From NCBI GenBank assembly GCA_910575005.1, contig CAJTCL010000001.1, positions 186,001 to 250,000 of the forward strand: a stretch of DNA of 64,000 nt, written 5' to 3'. Made by a program: the position numbers and the translations under genes. Source of the stretch: Lachnospiraceae bacterium (GTDB lineage: Bacteria; Bacillota; Clostridia; Lachnospirales; Lachnospiraceae). The number at the start of each line of letters is the position of its first letter. Position 1 is the stretch's first letter. The notes beneath the pieces were generated by a model. That model had not been told where the DNA came from, ran no database searches, and was given only the letters and a program-made list of their open reading frames with translations. This document shows, one piece after another, positions 34,855 to 44,137 of the stretch.

Positions 34855-37587
34855 TTATTCTAATATCTCTGATGACTGCAAAAGCGCCTGATTTTCCGGC
34901 TCTTGTGCAAAACTGAGCATTACTTTAAACAGATCTCCATCCAAATAAATTTGGAAGGTTCCTCCCATCATCATAGTAAGATTCTTGGCAATGGACAATC
35001 CAAGGCCGCTGCCTTCTGTACTCCTAGATACATCTCCCCGAATAAATCGCTCTGTCAATTCATCCGCCTGGATATTTAGAGGATTTTCTGAAATATTTTT
35101 AATAGAAAATAAAACTTCCGTCCCATCTGTCTGCATGTCCACATAAACTCTGGTTCGCTCCATCGCATATTTTGCCACGTTATTGTAAATATTTTCCAAC
35201 ACCCGCCAAATTCGTCTGCCGTCGGCAAGGATCACTACAGATTCCTTGGGAAGATTTGACACAATCTGTAGATTGCGCGCCTCAAATTTCTCTGCAAATT
35301 CTCCTTCTGTCTGATGCACCAGTTCCACCAAATTGATTCGTTCTATATTAAGTGTAATATTGCCTGAGCTAATTCTGGAAACTTCTACCAAATCCTCTGT
35401 CAGCTGCTTTAAACGCTGTGACTTACTGTCAAGAACTGCAATATAGCTGCAGGCCCGCTCATTTTGCAGATCCTCCCGTTTCAGCAAATCCACATAATTG
35501 ATAATTGATGTCAAGGGGGTCTTAATATCATGAGATACATTGGTGATCAAATCTACCTGCAGACGCTCATTCTTCATACTGTCATCTACTGCATGATATA
35601 AGCCGTCTCCAATCGCATTCACTGCCGCGGCAAGCCTGCGGTTATCCCCCCTCAGCTCGTTCTCAGCAATCTTATATTCCAGATTCCCACTGGCAATTTT
35701 TCCAATACCTTCTAGAACTTTATTTCGCTGCACGCCCTCTCGTATAATCAGCACTGCCTCTACGCCGCTCAACAGCAAAAACAAAAATACGCCCGCCCAG
35801 AAATTTTCAGTATAATAAGCTTCCGCCAACATTGGCAAAATACACAGACAGGCCATGAAATGCAATCCAAACCAGATCACCATCTTAGTAGAAGATTTCC
35901 TGCTTCTAAATAACAGAGCAATCCCACACAAAAACCATCTCAAAATACTGTGGGACCACAGCACCCCTGCTCGAATCCTGCGCACAAAACTCAAATAAAA
36001 TACCATAAACAATACGGTCCCTGCAAATGTAATTCCTCCTGACAGCATCATCAAACTGCTGATACTTTCTGCTCCAAAACGATAAAACATGCTTGCCGCC
36101 GCAAAGATAAAGATAATAGTCTGCACCGCTGCCAGCAAAAACATAACTTCTGTAGGAATTCGGTCAAAAAGATTCAGATACACTTCTCCTGAATCATCCC
36201 GTTTACCAGCCACAATGCTCAGATAAATGAGACAAATCAGTGCAAACAGAAAACTAAGCGCCGCTCCCCACAGACTGATCTTAATCCAGGGATGCAGGCG
36301 GCTGTATTCCTGTTTTGCCTCCAGGAAACGGTCTGCATGAGGAAACTTGGTATTTACAGCCACAAACAACCCATTTCCTTTCTTGCCAAATGCCGGCTCC
36401 AAACTGGAATAGAATAGCTCTTCCATGCCCTTGACATTGGTTTCCAAACGCACTTCCTCTTCCTGATAATACAAATATTTCCCCAAACTCTTTCCATAAG
36501 CCGGCAAATCCATTTCCAAGATATTTTTCATGTTGGTAAAAAGATTACCTTCTTTTCCCTTGACAACCAAATAGATAAGGTTACTGCCCTCAGACGCCAA
36601 ATTATAATTGTTGAGACATTTCTTGTACATGCTTACTTCTTCGCCTATATATTTCAAAGTAAATCCCAATGCCTGATAGGAATTGCGCATCTGTTCCAGG
36701 GAAAAATTACCCTTCATGAAATTCTCCCAAATACCAACCTTTCCAACCGGAAGATACTCCTCATCTACAAAGTCCTGTTGTGAGCTCTTACTGACATATT
36801 TCATCTCCATGTCCGACAATACCCATTGCAGCTCTCCAACAGACAGCTCATAAAGCTGCCCACTGATAATTTTCTCAATAATCTGATCAACATCAATTTC
36901 TTTGGACTCTGTTTTTAAATCCTCTGTCTGTTCCATACGCTCTTGGTTCTGATCTGAATGGCTGGTACTTTGTTGTTCATCCTCCATATAGGATGGTATC
37001 ATTGTGGTACTATAAGCCCCCCCATAACGATGTTCCACATTTTGAATAATTACCTCTCGCAGCTCTGGCACCATCTCATTGAGACTGTTAATTGCTTTTC
37101 CCTCGCTGAATACAAGTTCACCATTCTTATAAATATTCTGTTTTTGCTGAATCTCATCGTTTTCCACATAATACTCAGACACAAATTCAAAATGAGATTC
37201 CTGATATTCTCTTGCCCACTCTACCAGCTCTCCAAGGTAATATCGTATGGTGTTTTTCTTGCGCTTTTCAGGCAGTTCCTCTGAGAGTTCCTGCCGCTCA
37301 TAATACTGTCCGATGTCCACCAATTTTTCCTCATCATAGACACCATTCGTCTCAAATTTTCTGCGCAATTCCACGAATTGAAGAATCGCCTTCGTCTCTG
37401 CCGCAAATTGATCGGTAAAATACCCAGATTCCTCAAAATTACTGCTGCTTTTTTCACCAAAATTTAAGATATTCCTTTCATGAAGCAGCAATAATAACAG
37501 CAAACATAAGATCAAAACTACAATCAAAATCTGTTCTGCTGCCAATACGGTTGCTTTCATCCCTGCAGAATACCGTAACTTCTTCAC
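34855..37587 (-). CDS. Membrane-bound sensor histidine kinase
   Basis: The 910-residue sensor has an N-terminal membrane helix (about 12-38), a large outside domain (about 45-440), and a cluster of six or so membrane helices between about 440 and 620. A HAMP-like linker follows. The kinase core has NVSHDIKTPLTSIINYVDLL (His phosphorylation), then NNVAKYA and RSTEGSGLGLSIAKNL. Its receiver partner is the adjacent upstream gene 37600-38298 (12-bp gap), so the pair is one operon. The large sensory region is unusually big for VanS-like kinases. The signal is unknown. Confidence 0.88.
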   Translation of the reverse strand: MKKLRYSAGMKATVLAAEQILIVVLILCLLLLLLLHERNILNFGEKSSSNFEESGYFTDQFAAETKAILQFVELRRKFETNGVYDEEKLVDIGQYYERQELSEELPEKRKKNTIRYYLGELVEWAREYQESHFEFVSEYYVENDEIQQKQNIYKNGELVFSEGKAINSLNEMVPELREVIIQNVEHRYGGAYSTTMIPSYMEDEQQSTSHSDQNQERMEQTEDLKTESKEIDVDQIIEKIISGQLYELSVGELQWVLSDMEMKYVSKSSQQDFVDEEYLPVGKVGIWENFMKGNFSLEQMRNSYQALGFTLKYIGEEVSMYKKCLNNYNLASEGSNLIYLVVKGKEGNLFTNMKNILEMDLPAYGKSLGKYLYYQEEEVRLETNVKGMEELFYSSLEPAFGKKGNGLFVAVNTKFPHADRFLEAKQEYSRLHPWIKISLWGAALSFLFALICLIYLSIVAGKRDDSGEVYLNLFDRIPTEVMFLLAAVQTIIFIFAAASMFYRFGAESISSLMMLSGGITFAGTVLFMVFYLSFVRRIRAGVLWSHSILRWFLCGIALLFRSRKSSTKMVIWFGLHFMACLCILPMLAEAYYTENFWAGVFLFLLLSGVEAVLIIREGVQRNKVLEGIGKIASGNLEYKIAENELRGDNRRLAAAVNAIGDGLYHAVDDSMKNERLQVDLITNVSHDIKTPLTSIINYVDLLKREDLQNERACSYIAVLDSKSQRLKQLTEDLVEVSRISSGNITLNIERINLVELVHQTEGEFAEKFEARNLQIVSNLPKESVVILADGRRIWRVLENIYNNVAKYAMERTRVYVDMQTDGTEVLFSIKNISENPLNIQADELTERFIRGDVSRSTEGSGLGLSIAKNLTMMMGGTFQIYLDGDLFKVMLSFAQEPENQALLQSSEILE

Positions 37588-37599
37588 TTCACCACCACC

Positions 37600-38298
37600 T
37601 TAATTGGCTAATTTCTCTATCTTATATCCCACTCCCCAAACTACTTTTAAATATCTTGGCTCCTTGGGGTTAATCTCAATCTTCTCACGAATATGGCGAA
37701 TATGCACTGCCACTGTATTATCTGCTCCAATCGCATCTTCATTCCAGATGCTCTCATAAATCTGATTGATGGAAAATACTTTTCCTTGGTTTCTAACCAA
37801 AAGCAGCAAAATATTATATTCAATCGGTGTCAGTTTTACCGGCTCCTCATCCACTAACACCTCTTTCAAATCATCATTGATTATCAGTCCCCCTGCCTGA
37901 TAGATACGTTTGCTGCCCTCAGCTGCATTTCCCAGCTGTGTGTAACGCCGAAGCTGTGATTTTACCCGTGCTACCAGTTCCAGTGGATTGAACGGTTTGG
38001 TTACATAATCATCTGCACCAATATTTAATCCCAAAATCTTATCTGCGTCTTCAGACTTTGCTGAGAGGATAATAATTGGAATACTGCTCTCCTCCCTAAT
38101 TTTTAACGTCGCTCGTATTCCATCTAGTTTGGGCATCATCACATCAATAATCAAAAGATGTATTTCATGCTCTTTTAGTACCTGCAGTGCCTGTTCTCCA
38201 TCGTAAGCTTTGAGAATATGATAACCCTCCTGCTGCAAATAAATTTCTATGGCATCTACAATCTCTTTATCATCATCACAAACTAAAATATTTTTCAT
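37600..38298 (-). CDS. OmpR/VanR-type response regulator
   Basis: The 232-residue regulator (start MKNILVCDDDKEIV at 38298; an in-frame ATG at 38310 is possible) has a receiver domain with DDD at the start, LLIIDVMMPKLDG (phosphorylated Asp) and ILSAKSED, then a winged-helix DNA-binding domain (KLTPIEYNILLLL, NQIYESIWNEDAIGADNTVAVHIRHIREKI). It is the partner of the 910-residue kinase directly downstream. Its target genes are not visible here. Confidence 0.9.
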   Translation of the reverse strand: MKNILVCDDDKEIVDAIEIYLQQEGYHILKAYDGEQALQVLKEHEIHLLIIDVMMPKLDGIRATLKIREESSIPIIILSAKSEDADKILGLNIGADDYVTKPFNPLELVARVKSQLRRYTQLGNAAEGSKRIYQAGGLIINDDLKEVLVDEEPVKLTPIEYNILLLLVRNQGKVFSINQIYESIWNEDAIGADNTVAVHIRHIREKIEINPKEPRYLKVVWGVGYKIEKLAN

Positions 38299-38731
38299 TT
38301 CCTTCACCATCCTTTGCTAATAAACCACCAACATTTTTTATCATACTTTTAATATAAGCTGTGCCACCATATTTTCCTCATTGTAGCAAATATTTTTTAA
38401 ATTAGAAAAGGGATTTTATTAAGATTTTTTAAATATGCAGAATTTTATAACAATTTAACCCAAAAAAATGAGAAATGAAGATCTCTAAATTTGTATGACA
38501 GCTTTGCTGACGTCTCTGTGTCTTTGGAATTCTAAATAGTTACACAATTTATAATAATTCTTCTCTATTCAGGATATCCTAACATTCAAGAATATACATA
38601 ACTATTCAGAGCCCCAAAAAAATAAAAAGTCAAACCGATCAAATTTCTTTGAAAAAAACTGAATTTCTATTTCCATGAGGTTTTGAATAGTTACAAAATA
38701 TTTAGAATCTATGTTTTAGAAAGGATATCAT
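38299..38731. other. AT-rich divergent intergenic region with repeated AATAGTTACA motifs
   Basis: This 433-bp gap separates the response regulator and the dehydrogenase gene. AATAGTTACA occurs at 38535-38544 and again at 38686-38695 (in TTGAATAGTTACAAAATA), and its inverse TAACTATTC lies at 38599-38607. They may be regulator sites. A convincing SigA promoter pair for the + strand was not settled. Confidence 0.45.
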
Positions 38732-39706
38732 ATGAAAATTGCATTTTACACCACCAAACCCTATGACCGGATATGGTTTGAGCCTATGGCCAAACAATAT
38801 AAAATGGAACTGCTATTTTTGGAAGCTCCCTGCCGCCCCAATACACTTGATCTTGCCGCAGGGTGTGAAGCGATCTGTATTTTTATCAATGATCAGATCA
38901 CTGCAAAGATGATTGACCGCCTCACAAAGATGCACGTAAAAGCCATTCTGCTTCGTTCCGCAGGATTCAATCATGTAGATATTGAGGCCGCGCGGGGCAA
39001 AATCCATGTGCTAAGAGTTCCCAGCTATTCTCCAGAAGCTGTGGCCGAATATGCCACTGCAATGCTTCTGACTGTCAACCGTTTTACACACCGCGCCTAC
39101 ACACGCACACGGGATTTTAATATGAGCATCAATGGATTGATGGGTGCAGATCTGCACCAGAAAACCGCTGGAATCATTGGCACTGGTAAAATTGGTCAGT
39201 CTATGATCCGCATCTTAAAAGGATTTGATATGAAAATTTATGCTTACGATCTCTATCCCAATCAGGATTTGGATGTGGAATATGTGGAACTTCCAGAATT
39301 ATTTGCAAAATCCCATGTCATCTCTCTGCACTGTCCACTGACTAAGGAAACTTATCATATCATTGACAAATCAGCCATCGAACAGATGCAGCAAGGCGTC
39401 TATTTAATCAACACCTCACGTGGAGCGCTAATCGACACAAATGCACTGATCAATGGCTTATTGGACAAAAAAATTGCAGGTGTAGGACTGGATGTCTATG
39501 AGGAAGAGAGCGGCGTTTTTTATGAAGATCTCTCCGATGAGATTATTCAGGACAACACTTTGGCACGACTGATGACCTTCCCCAATGTACTGGTCACTTC
39601 CCATATGGGATTTTTTACCTCAGAGGCTATGCAGGCAATTGCTGTGGAGACAATGGAAAATGCCCATGCATTGGAGCATGGACTTCCACTGGTCAATGAA
39701 GTATAA
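38732..39706 (+). CDS. ldhA: D-2-hydroxyacid dehydrogenase, D-lactate dehydrogenase type
   Basis: The 324-residue NAD-dependent enzyme has the D-isomer-specific dehydrogenase fold. The cofactor loop is GIIGTGKIGQSMIRI, the catalytic Arg stretch is NTSRGALIDTNAL, the Glu is in GVGLDVYEEESG, and the His is in VTSHMGFFT. The start of the protein (MKIAFYTTKPYDRIWFE) and the FNHVDIEAA helix match D-lactate dehydrogenases. It would reduce pyruvate to D-lactate to recycle NADH during fermentation; substrate is inferred. AAAGGA precedes the ATG. The next gene converges on it 27 bp downstream. Confidence 0.85.
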   Translation: MKIAFYTTKPYDRIWFEPMAKQYKMELLFLEAPCRPNTLDLAAGCEAICIFINDQITAKMIDRLTKMHVKAILLRSAGFNHVDIEAARGKIHVLRVPSYSPEAVAEYATAMLLTVNRFTHRAYTRTRDFNMSINGLMGADLHQKTAGIIGTGKIGQSMIRILKGFDMKIYAYDLYPNQDLDVEYVELPELFAKSHVISLHCPLTKETYHIIDKSAIEQMQQGVYLINTSRGALIDTNALINGLLDKKIAGVGLDVYEEESGVFYEDLSDEIIQDNTLARLMTFPNVLVTSHMGFFTSEAMQAIAVETMENAHALEHGLPLVNEV

Positions 39707-39732
39707 TCCTTTTTTGTTTGTCATTGCACTAT

Positions 39733-40809
39733 TTATCGTTTACCAAACAAAGAGCGGCGCTCTCTTTTGCCAGGTGCACCTGAGCCTTTTGCACTCTCCT
39801 TCCATCTGAAATACTCCGCATCTAGATCCACTCGGATCTCAGGCGGAGGTTCTGGAAGACCAATCTCATCTATGTACATTTCTGATTCCGCTCCTACTGC
39901 TTCTGCATACAATTTATCTGAGAGATCATATTGTACATCACCGCTATCTTCATAATAATGGTCCATCTGCGGTGAAAGCCCCTGGGTTTGTGTATATATT
40001 CCCCCTGTCTCAGAAGGCATCGAACCCTGATCAGGAATATCCATTCCAGACATATCTTCAATTTCAAGCGCCTGTTCTCTGCTGCGCGCTGCGCGCTGAC
40101 GCAGTCTCTCCGCAAACTCTTTCCCTGTCACTCTTGCCAAACTCTCTTCCTCCTCTTTTCTAGGATTGATTTCTGGCTGTGTCAAGTCATAGCTTTTGCC
40201 TGCGCGTTCAAAATATGCTTCATTGATGCGAATCTCTGGCTGAATGGAAGAATAAGTCTTTCCTTCATTCTGAATGCACTTTTCCTTCTTACCTTGTGCT
40301 TCCTGCAAGCGTTCCCGTTCCAGTTTCTTATTGATCTCCTCGATCAGCTTAATATATTTATTCGTATCTGCAAAATCCTGTAGCTGGCTGGTAAGCTCCA
40401 ATTGATTGTGACGTACCCGCTCTCTCTCTTCTTGCATCTCTGTATTCACTTCACGAAAAATCTTCTGAACAGAATTGTTTGCATCTTCCATAATATGGCA
40501 GATACGATTGATCGCATCATCCGTATACATAATAGATGCCGCGTAAATATCATCTGCATGTCGGCTGGCCTTTTGTATAATCTCTTCTCCTCGTTTCTCA
40601 CAGCGACGCTCCGCCAATTCATGTCTCTGACTGGTGACTTCATACTGATCCATTGCCTCGTAAACAGCCAGATTCAACTGTTCAAGCAATTCAAATACTT
40701 TCGCTTTCTCCACAATAATCCAATTTTCCTCACTATCATAAGGCTTACTGCTAGAAAATAAAAGATGGATATTTTTCAAAATATGTTCTATTTTATCCTG
40801 TACGCTCAT
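39733..40809 (-). CDS. Coiled-coil protein of unknown function
   Basis: The 358-residue soluble protein has a long coiled-coil (about 40-190; QKASRHADDIYAASIMYTDDAINRI, then EEINKKLERERLQEAQ), resembling DivIVA-like or V-type ATPase subunit H/E-like helical proteins at low level. The rest is disordered with acidic patches, ending in a basic RRSLFGKR tail. I cannot name a function. It has its own promoter at 40868-40896. It converges on the dehydrogenase gene. Confidence 0.75.
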   Translation of the reverse strand: MSVQDKIEHILKNIHLLFSSSKPYDSEENWIIVEKAKVFELLEQLNLAVYEAMDQYEVTSQRHELAERRCEKRGEEIIQKASRHADDIYAASIMYTDDAINRICHIMEDANNSVQKIFREVNTEMQEERERVRHNQLELTSQLQDFADTNKYIKLIEEINKKLERERLQEAQGKKEKCIQNEGKTYSSIQPEIRINEAYFERAGKSYDLTQPEINPRKEEEESLARVTGKEFAERLRQRAARSREQALEIEDMSGMDIPDQGSMPSETGGIYTQTQGLSPQMDHYYEDSGDVQYDLSDKLYAEAVGAESEMYIDEIGLPEPPPEIRVDLDAEYFRWKESAKGSGAPGKRERRSLFGKR

Positions 40810-40867
40810 AGCTTCATTCCTCTGATTTGTTTCTTTTTCTATTCATCATATGCTCTTACTTCTTCCT

Positions 40868-40896
40868 ATTATATCCAATGCTTATTGACATGGCAA
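40868..40896 (-). promoter_or_regulatory. SigA-type promoter of the coiled-coil gene
   Basis: TTGCCA (40891-40896) and TATAAT (40868-40873) are separated by 17 bp, about 60 bp upstream of the ATG. Confidence 0.75.
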
Positions 40897-40991
40897 GAAA
40901 AATCAAATTTTCAAAAATTTTCCACCTTATATAAAAAATTTTTGTTATATTCAAGCTTTTTACCCGACGAATCGCATCCTATGGCGCATAA

Positions 40992-41128
40992 GGGAACAAA
41001 GAATCCTGCAAAGCAGGATTCCCCGCTTGCGGCGGGTCGCTTTTGCGACATATTTCATTTCCGCTGCAATGTGATCATTGTTTTTTATCTTATGGGAAAT
41101 CCAGAGGAATTTCCCATAAGATAAAAAA
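40992..41128. repeat. Structured ~137-bp interspersed repeat, copy A
   Basis: Hairpins in order: GAATCCTGC-AAA-GCAGGATTC (41001-41021), CCCGC/GCGGG (41022-41036), GTCGC-TTTT-GCGAC (41036-41049), CAATG/CATTG (41067-41080), and a perfect 20-bp inverted repeat (41081-41100 with 41109-41128) around the loop CCAGAGGA. The near-identical copy B is at 57417-57549. Confidence 0.85.
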
Positions 41129-41151
41129 AGAGACTGTCAAACGACAGCCCC
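41123..41151 (-). terminator. Intrinsic terminator of hydG
   Basis: On the minus strand GGGGCTGTC (41143-41151) pairs with GACAGTCTC (41130-41138) using two G-U pairs, followed by seven T residues (41123-41129). Those T residues are also the outer end of repeat copy A. Confidence 0.75.
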
Positions 41152-41228
41152 TCTCTATCACAAATCACTTATTTTTTAATCTCTGACAAAAACCATTTCT
41201 TACAGAAGAATATCAACGGATGGATGCT

Positions 41229-42647
41229 TTAAAACCGAAAATCACGCTCTCCTTTATGGATATTGGCAAGATAATCAACCACCTTCTCCTTTACTTTTGA
41301 ATTGGTAATCACATCCAATTCCTTGTCAATCAAAGCCTCTCCTACTTTCTTAGTCTCTTCCGAGGCATAATCCTCCAGGTATTCTTTTAAGGTCATCAAT
41401 GCATTGGGATGACAGCAATTTACAATCTGCCCACTCTTTAAAAGAAACATAAAACGGTCTCCCGTTCTTCCTTCTCGGTAACAGGCTGTGCAAAAACTTG
41501 GCACATATCCCATCTCCATCAACCACTTTACCACCTCATCCAACGTACGATTGTCACTGACGTCAAACTGTGCAGAATTTTCTTCCTCTGGTTCTGGTTC
41601 AACATAGCCGCCGACACTGGTTCTGGACGCCCCGCTGATCTGTGAAATCCCCAGATGCAGAACTTTCTCTCGACAGGCCTTGCTCTCCCTGGTGGAGACA
41701 ATCATCCCTGTATAGGGCACGGCAATCCGAATGCAAGCGACAATCTTCGCAAAAATTTCATCGGAAATACCATTGTCAAACACATCTGGATCAATATCAT
41801 CTGCCCGACGCAGACGGGGCACACTGATGGTATGGGGGCCAACGCCTTTATACGCCTCTAGGTGCTCTGCATGCATTAAAATCCCAATAAAATCATACTG
41901 ATAATTATTCAGCCCAAATAATACGCCCAGACCCACATCATCAATTCCGCCATCCATCGCACGGTCCATTGCCTCAGTATGGTAGGCATAATCATGTTTG
42001 GGGCCAGTGGGATGTAATTTTTCATAGGATTCCTTATGATATGTCTCCTGAAATAAAATGTAAGTGCCAATGCCTGCCTCTTTTAATTTCTGGTAATTCT
42101 CCACAGTAGTTGCGGCAATATTTACATTAACACGACGAATAGCGCCGTTCTTATGTTTAATGCTGTAAATCGTTTTGATACATTCCAAAATATATTCAAT
42201 CGGATTATTTACCGGATCTTCGCCGGCCTCCAATGCCAGACGCTTATGGCCCATATCCTGAAGCGCCATTACCTCTTTTACAATCTCCTCCTGTGTCAGT
42301 TTCTTTCTGGCAATATGCTTATTCTTGGCATGATAGGGACAGTATTCACAACCATTGATACAATAATTAGATAAATACAAAGGTGCAAACATCACGATGC
42401 GGTTGCCATAAAAATCCTTCTTGATCTGTTCTGCCAATGCATAAATTTCTTGATTTTTATCCTCCAGTTCACAATCTAAAAGCACTGCTGCTTCACGATG
42501 TGAAAGCCCTTTACGCTCTCTGGCCTTTGTAAGAATCTGATCAATCAAAGCTCGGTTATTTTTATTTTCCTTTGCAAATGCCAAAGATTCCACAATCTCC
42601 TCATGACTGATAAACTCTTCCGCTTTTGGTGACATTACTTGATACAT
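41229..42647 (-). CDS. hydG: [FeFe]-hydrogenase maturase HydG (radical SAM tyrosine lyase)
   Basis: HydG cleaves tyrosine to make the CO and CN ligands of the hydrogenase H-cluster. The 472-residue protein has the radical-SAM motif in SNYCINGCEYCPYH (CxxxCxxC, about 95-108) and the HydG-specific C-terminal second cluster CTACYREG plus a later cysteine in IVNCCHPNA. The length is standard. It lies 50 bp after hydE in the same direction, and both are probably cotranscribed. HydF and the hydrogenase itself are not in the window. Confidence 0.95.
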   Translation of the reverse strand: MYQVMSPKAEEFISHEEIVESLAFAKENKNNRALIDQILTKARERKGLSHREAAVLLDCELEDKNQEIYALAEQIKKDFYGNRIVMFAPLYLSNYCINGCEYCPYHAKNKHIARKKLTQEEIVKEVMALQDMGHKRLALEAGEDPVNNPIEYILECIKTIYSIKHKNGAIRRVNVNIAATTVENYQKLKEAGIGTYILFQETYHKESYEKLHPTGPKHDYAYHTEAMDRAMDGGIDDVGLGVLFGLNNYQYDFIGILMHAEHLEAYKGVGPHTISVPRLRRADDIDPDVFDNGISDEIFAKIVACIRIAVPYTGMIVSTRESKACREKVLHLGISQISGASRTSVGGYVEPEPEEENSAQFDVSDNRTLDEVVKWLMEMGYVPSFCTACYREGRTGDRFMFLLKSGQIVNCCHPNALMTLKEYLEDYASEETKKVGEALIDKELDVITNSKVKEKVVDYLANIHKGERDFRF

Positions 42648-42697
42648 TTTTCTCCTCCTTATAATTGCTGTATTTTAACAGGAAATACATTCTACGA

Positions 42698-43753
42698 TTA
42701 GCAACGCATTTTGATCGGGGAATCGCCTCTGTCAACCACTAATTGATAGCCAATGCTCTCCATCCTGCGATTCAGACACATACGGCATTCTGCCGCCTCA
42801 TCTCCAGTGCAAATTTTATTGTCGTATAGTTGATATTTCGCGCGCACAGAACTTGGGGATAAATTAGGCATCACTACATTTGCCCCTGCCAAAATCCCTT
42901 GTTCTCTCCCTTGTGGATCTATGGTTCCCAGAGCTGTGGTAGCTGGCAGCAAAAGCTCCGGCAGCATAATCCGCAAAAGCCCAATCATAAATAATGTTAG
43001 TTCTACCGTCCCTCCAGATTCCTTTGCAAAAGGCGTATCATGATGGGGCACAAAGGGACCAATGCCAACCATATGCGGCTGAAGTTCACGGATAAATAAC
43101 ATATCTTGCGCCAAATGCGCGGCTGTCTGCCCTGGGCTGCCCACCATAAACCCTGTACCTGTCTGGTAGCCGATTTCTTTTAAATCCCAAAGGCATTGCT
43201 GACGATGTTTGGCTGACAATTCTTTCGGATGCAGACTTTGATAATGTGTGGAATCAGCCGTCTCATGCCGCAGCAGATAACGGTCAGCTCCAGCTTCATA
43301 CAAGCCCTGATAGCTCTCTTTTGACCGCTCCCCTAGCGACAGCGTAATGGCACAATCTGGATAACTCCTTTTGATCGCATGAACAATCTCTTCTAGCTTT
43401 TGCTGTGTAAACCAACCATCTTCCCCACCCTGAAGCACAAAGGTACGAAATCCCAATTTATATCCTGTCTCACAACATTCCATGATCTGTTCTTTGGTCA
43501 AGCGGTAACGCTTTGCACTCTGGCTGCTTCTGCGGATGCCGCAATAAAAACAATCATTTTTACAATAGTTTGTAAATTCAATCAGTCCTCTGGTATAGAT
43601 TCGATTGCCAAAATATTTCTGTTGCCAGTTCCTTGCCTTAGCAAACAGATACTGGGCAGTATCATCGTTGCGGTTTTCAATCAGATCAATCCATTCCTCT
43701 TTGGTTAGCCTCGATGTGGTTTCCAATTTATCAATCAACTGCTTTGGCTGCAT
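42698..43753 (-). CDS. hydE: [FeFe]-hydrogenase maturase HydE (radical SAM)
   Basis: HydE acts in building the H-cluster, probably on the dithiomethylamine/iron precursor. The ~350-residue protein carries the radical-SAM motif FTNYCKNDCFYCGIRRSS (about 65-75) and the C-terminal CTGDEAAECRMCLNRR, an auxiliary-cluster-type cysteine group. The start is ambiguous: the ATG at 43753 is preceded by GAGG at a long distance, while GTG/TTG at 43762/43765 are a bit too close to it. I use the ATG. It precedes hydG. Confidence 0.92.
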   Translation of the reverse strand: MQPKQLIDKLETTSRLTKEEWIDLIENRNDDTAQYLFAKARNWQQKYFGNRIYTRGLIEFTNYCKNDCFYCGIRRSSQSAKRYRLTKEQIMECCETGYKLGFRTFVLQGGEDGWFTQQKLEEIVHAIKRSYPDCAITLSLGERSKESYQGLYEAGADRYLLRHETADSTHYQSLHPKELSAKHRQQCLWDLKEIGYQTGTGFMVGSPGQTAAHLAQDMLFIRELQPHMVGIGPFVPHHDTPFAKESGGTVELTLFMIGLLRIMLPELLLPATTALGTIDPQGREQGILAGANVVMPNLSPSSVRAKYQLYDNKICTGDEAAECRMCLNRRMESIGYQLVVDRGDSPIKMRC

Positions 43754-43910
43754 AATTTGCACCAAACCTCAAGCAAAAATACCTGCATTTTCATTTGAGG
43801 CGCAAACACAATGGGTAAAAATATGTGTTTGCATTTTATCCTTTCTTGTTTTTTCTTTGACCCTTTCTGCTATATCAGCACACTAAGACATTCTTGAATA
43901 AATACATAAT

Positions 43911-43942
43911 AATTTAAAATCCCTGTACCAAAAGGTACAGGG
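43911..43942 (-). terminator. Terminator-like hairpin between the 5'-nucleotidase and hydE
   Basis: CCCTGTACC (43921-43929) and GGTACAGGG (43934-43942) form a perfect 9-bp stem with an AAAA loop on the plus strand; on the minus strand it is followed by ATTTTAAATT. It may end the 5'-nucleotidase transcript or a leader/ncRNA ahead of hydE. Confidence 0.6.
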
Positions 43943-44006
43943 ACAGCCGAAAGAGTGATCCCATTGTCTCTTGCGTTTACAATAATTTCAATGAGAACAC
44001 TTTATA

Positions 44007-44118
44007 TACTATGAATGCTGCACCGTTCCTTTCAGGATCGCCTTGTGGTCTGGTCTGCTAAATTTTATCAGGTTTACAGTCAGAAATTCTTCCTGCGCAC
44101 CTGCTCTTATTCATAGTA
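44007..44118 (-). ncRNA. Candidate structured RNA, 112 nt, closed by a 10-bp perfect stem
   Basis: TACTATGAAT (44007-44016) and ATTCATAGTA (44109-44118) are perfect inverse copies. Read on the minus strand the inside includes TCTGACTG/CAGACCAGA and TCC/GGA pairing possibilities. No known RNA family was recognised: the SRP RNA tetraloop core and riboswitch boxes I know are absent. A terminator-like hairpin follows about 65 bp downstream. Confidence 0.35.
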
Positions 44119-44137
44119 ACATGATTTTTTGAAAAAT

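Larger units (their letters stand above)
40810..41228. other. Intergenic region holding the coiled-coil gene promoter and one copy of the ~135-bp repeat
   Basis: The gap contains a promoter (40868-40896), an AT-rich stretch (about 40900-40980), the structured repeat (40992-41128) and the hydG terminator (41123-41151). There is no convincing gene: reading frames through the repeat are conserved only because the repeat itself is. Confidence 0.75.
43754..44137. other. Intergenic region before hydE with possible structured RNA
   Basis: This 384-bp gap after the 5'-nucleotidase holds a 112-nt region closed by a perfect 10-bp stem (44007-44118), a terminator hairpin (43911-43942) and about 160 bp of AT-rich sequence before hydE. 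The hydE promoter was not resolved; a weak TTCAAG/TATAGC pair lies near 43860-43895. Confidence 0.5.

Noticed and set aside
40765-41124. Small + strand frame ending in a KGTKNPAKQDSPLAAGRFCDIF-like sequence, with a similar frame at 57406-57588
   Set aside because: The similarity comes from the structured DNA repeat. There is no ribosome binding site or domain, and stem changes are compensated at the base-pair rather than the amino-acid level.
43943-44118. SRP/4.5S RNA or a known riboswitch
   Set aside because: The GGAA tetraloop core of SRP RNA and the conserved boxes of TPP, SAM, B12, purine and c-di-GMP riboswitches were looked for and not found. It is kept only as an unnamed candidate.
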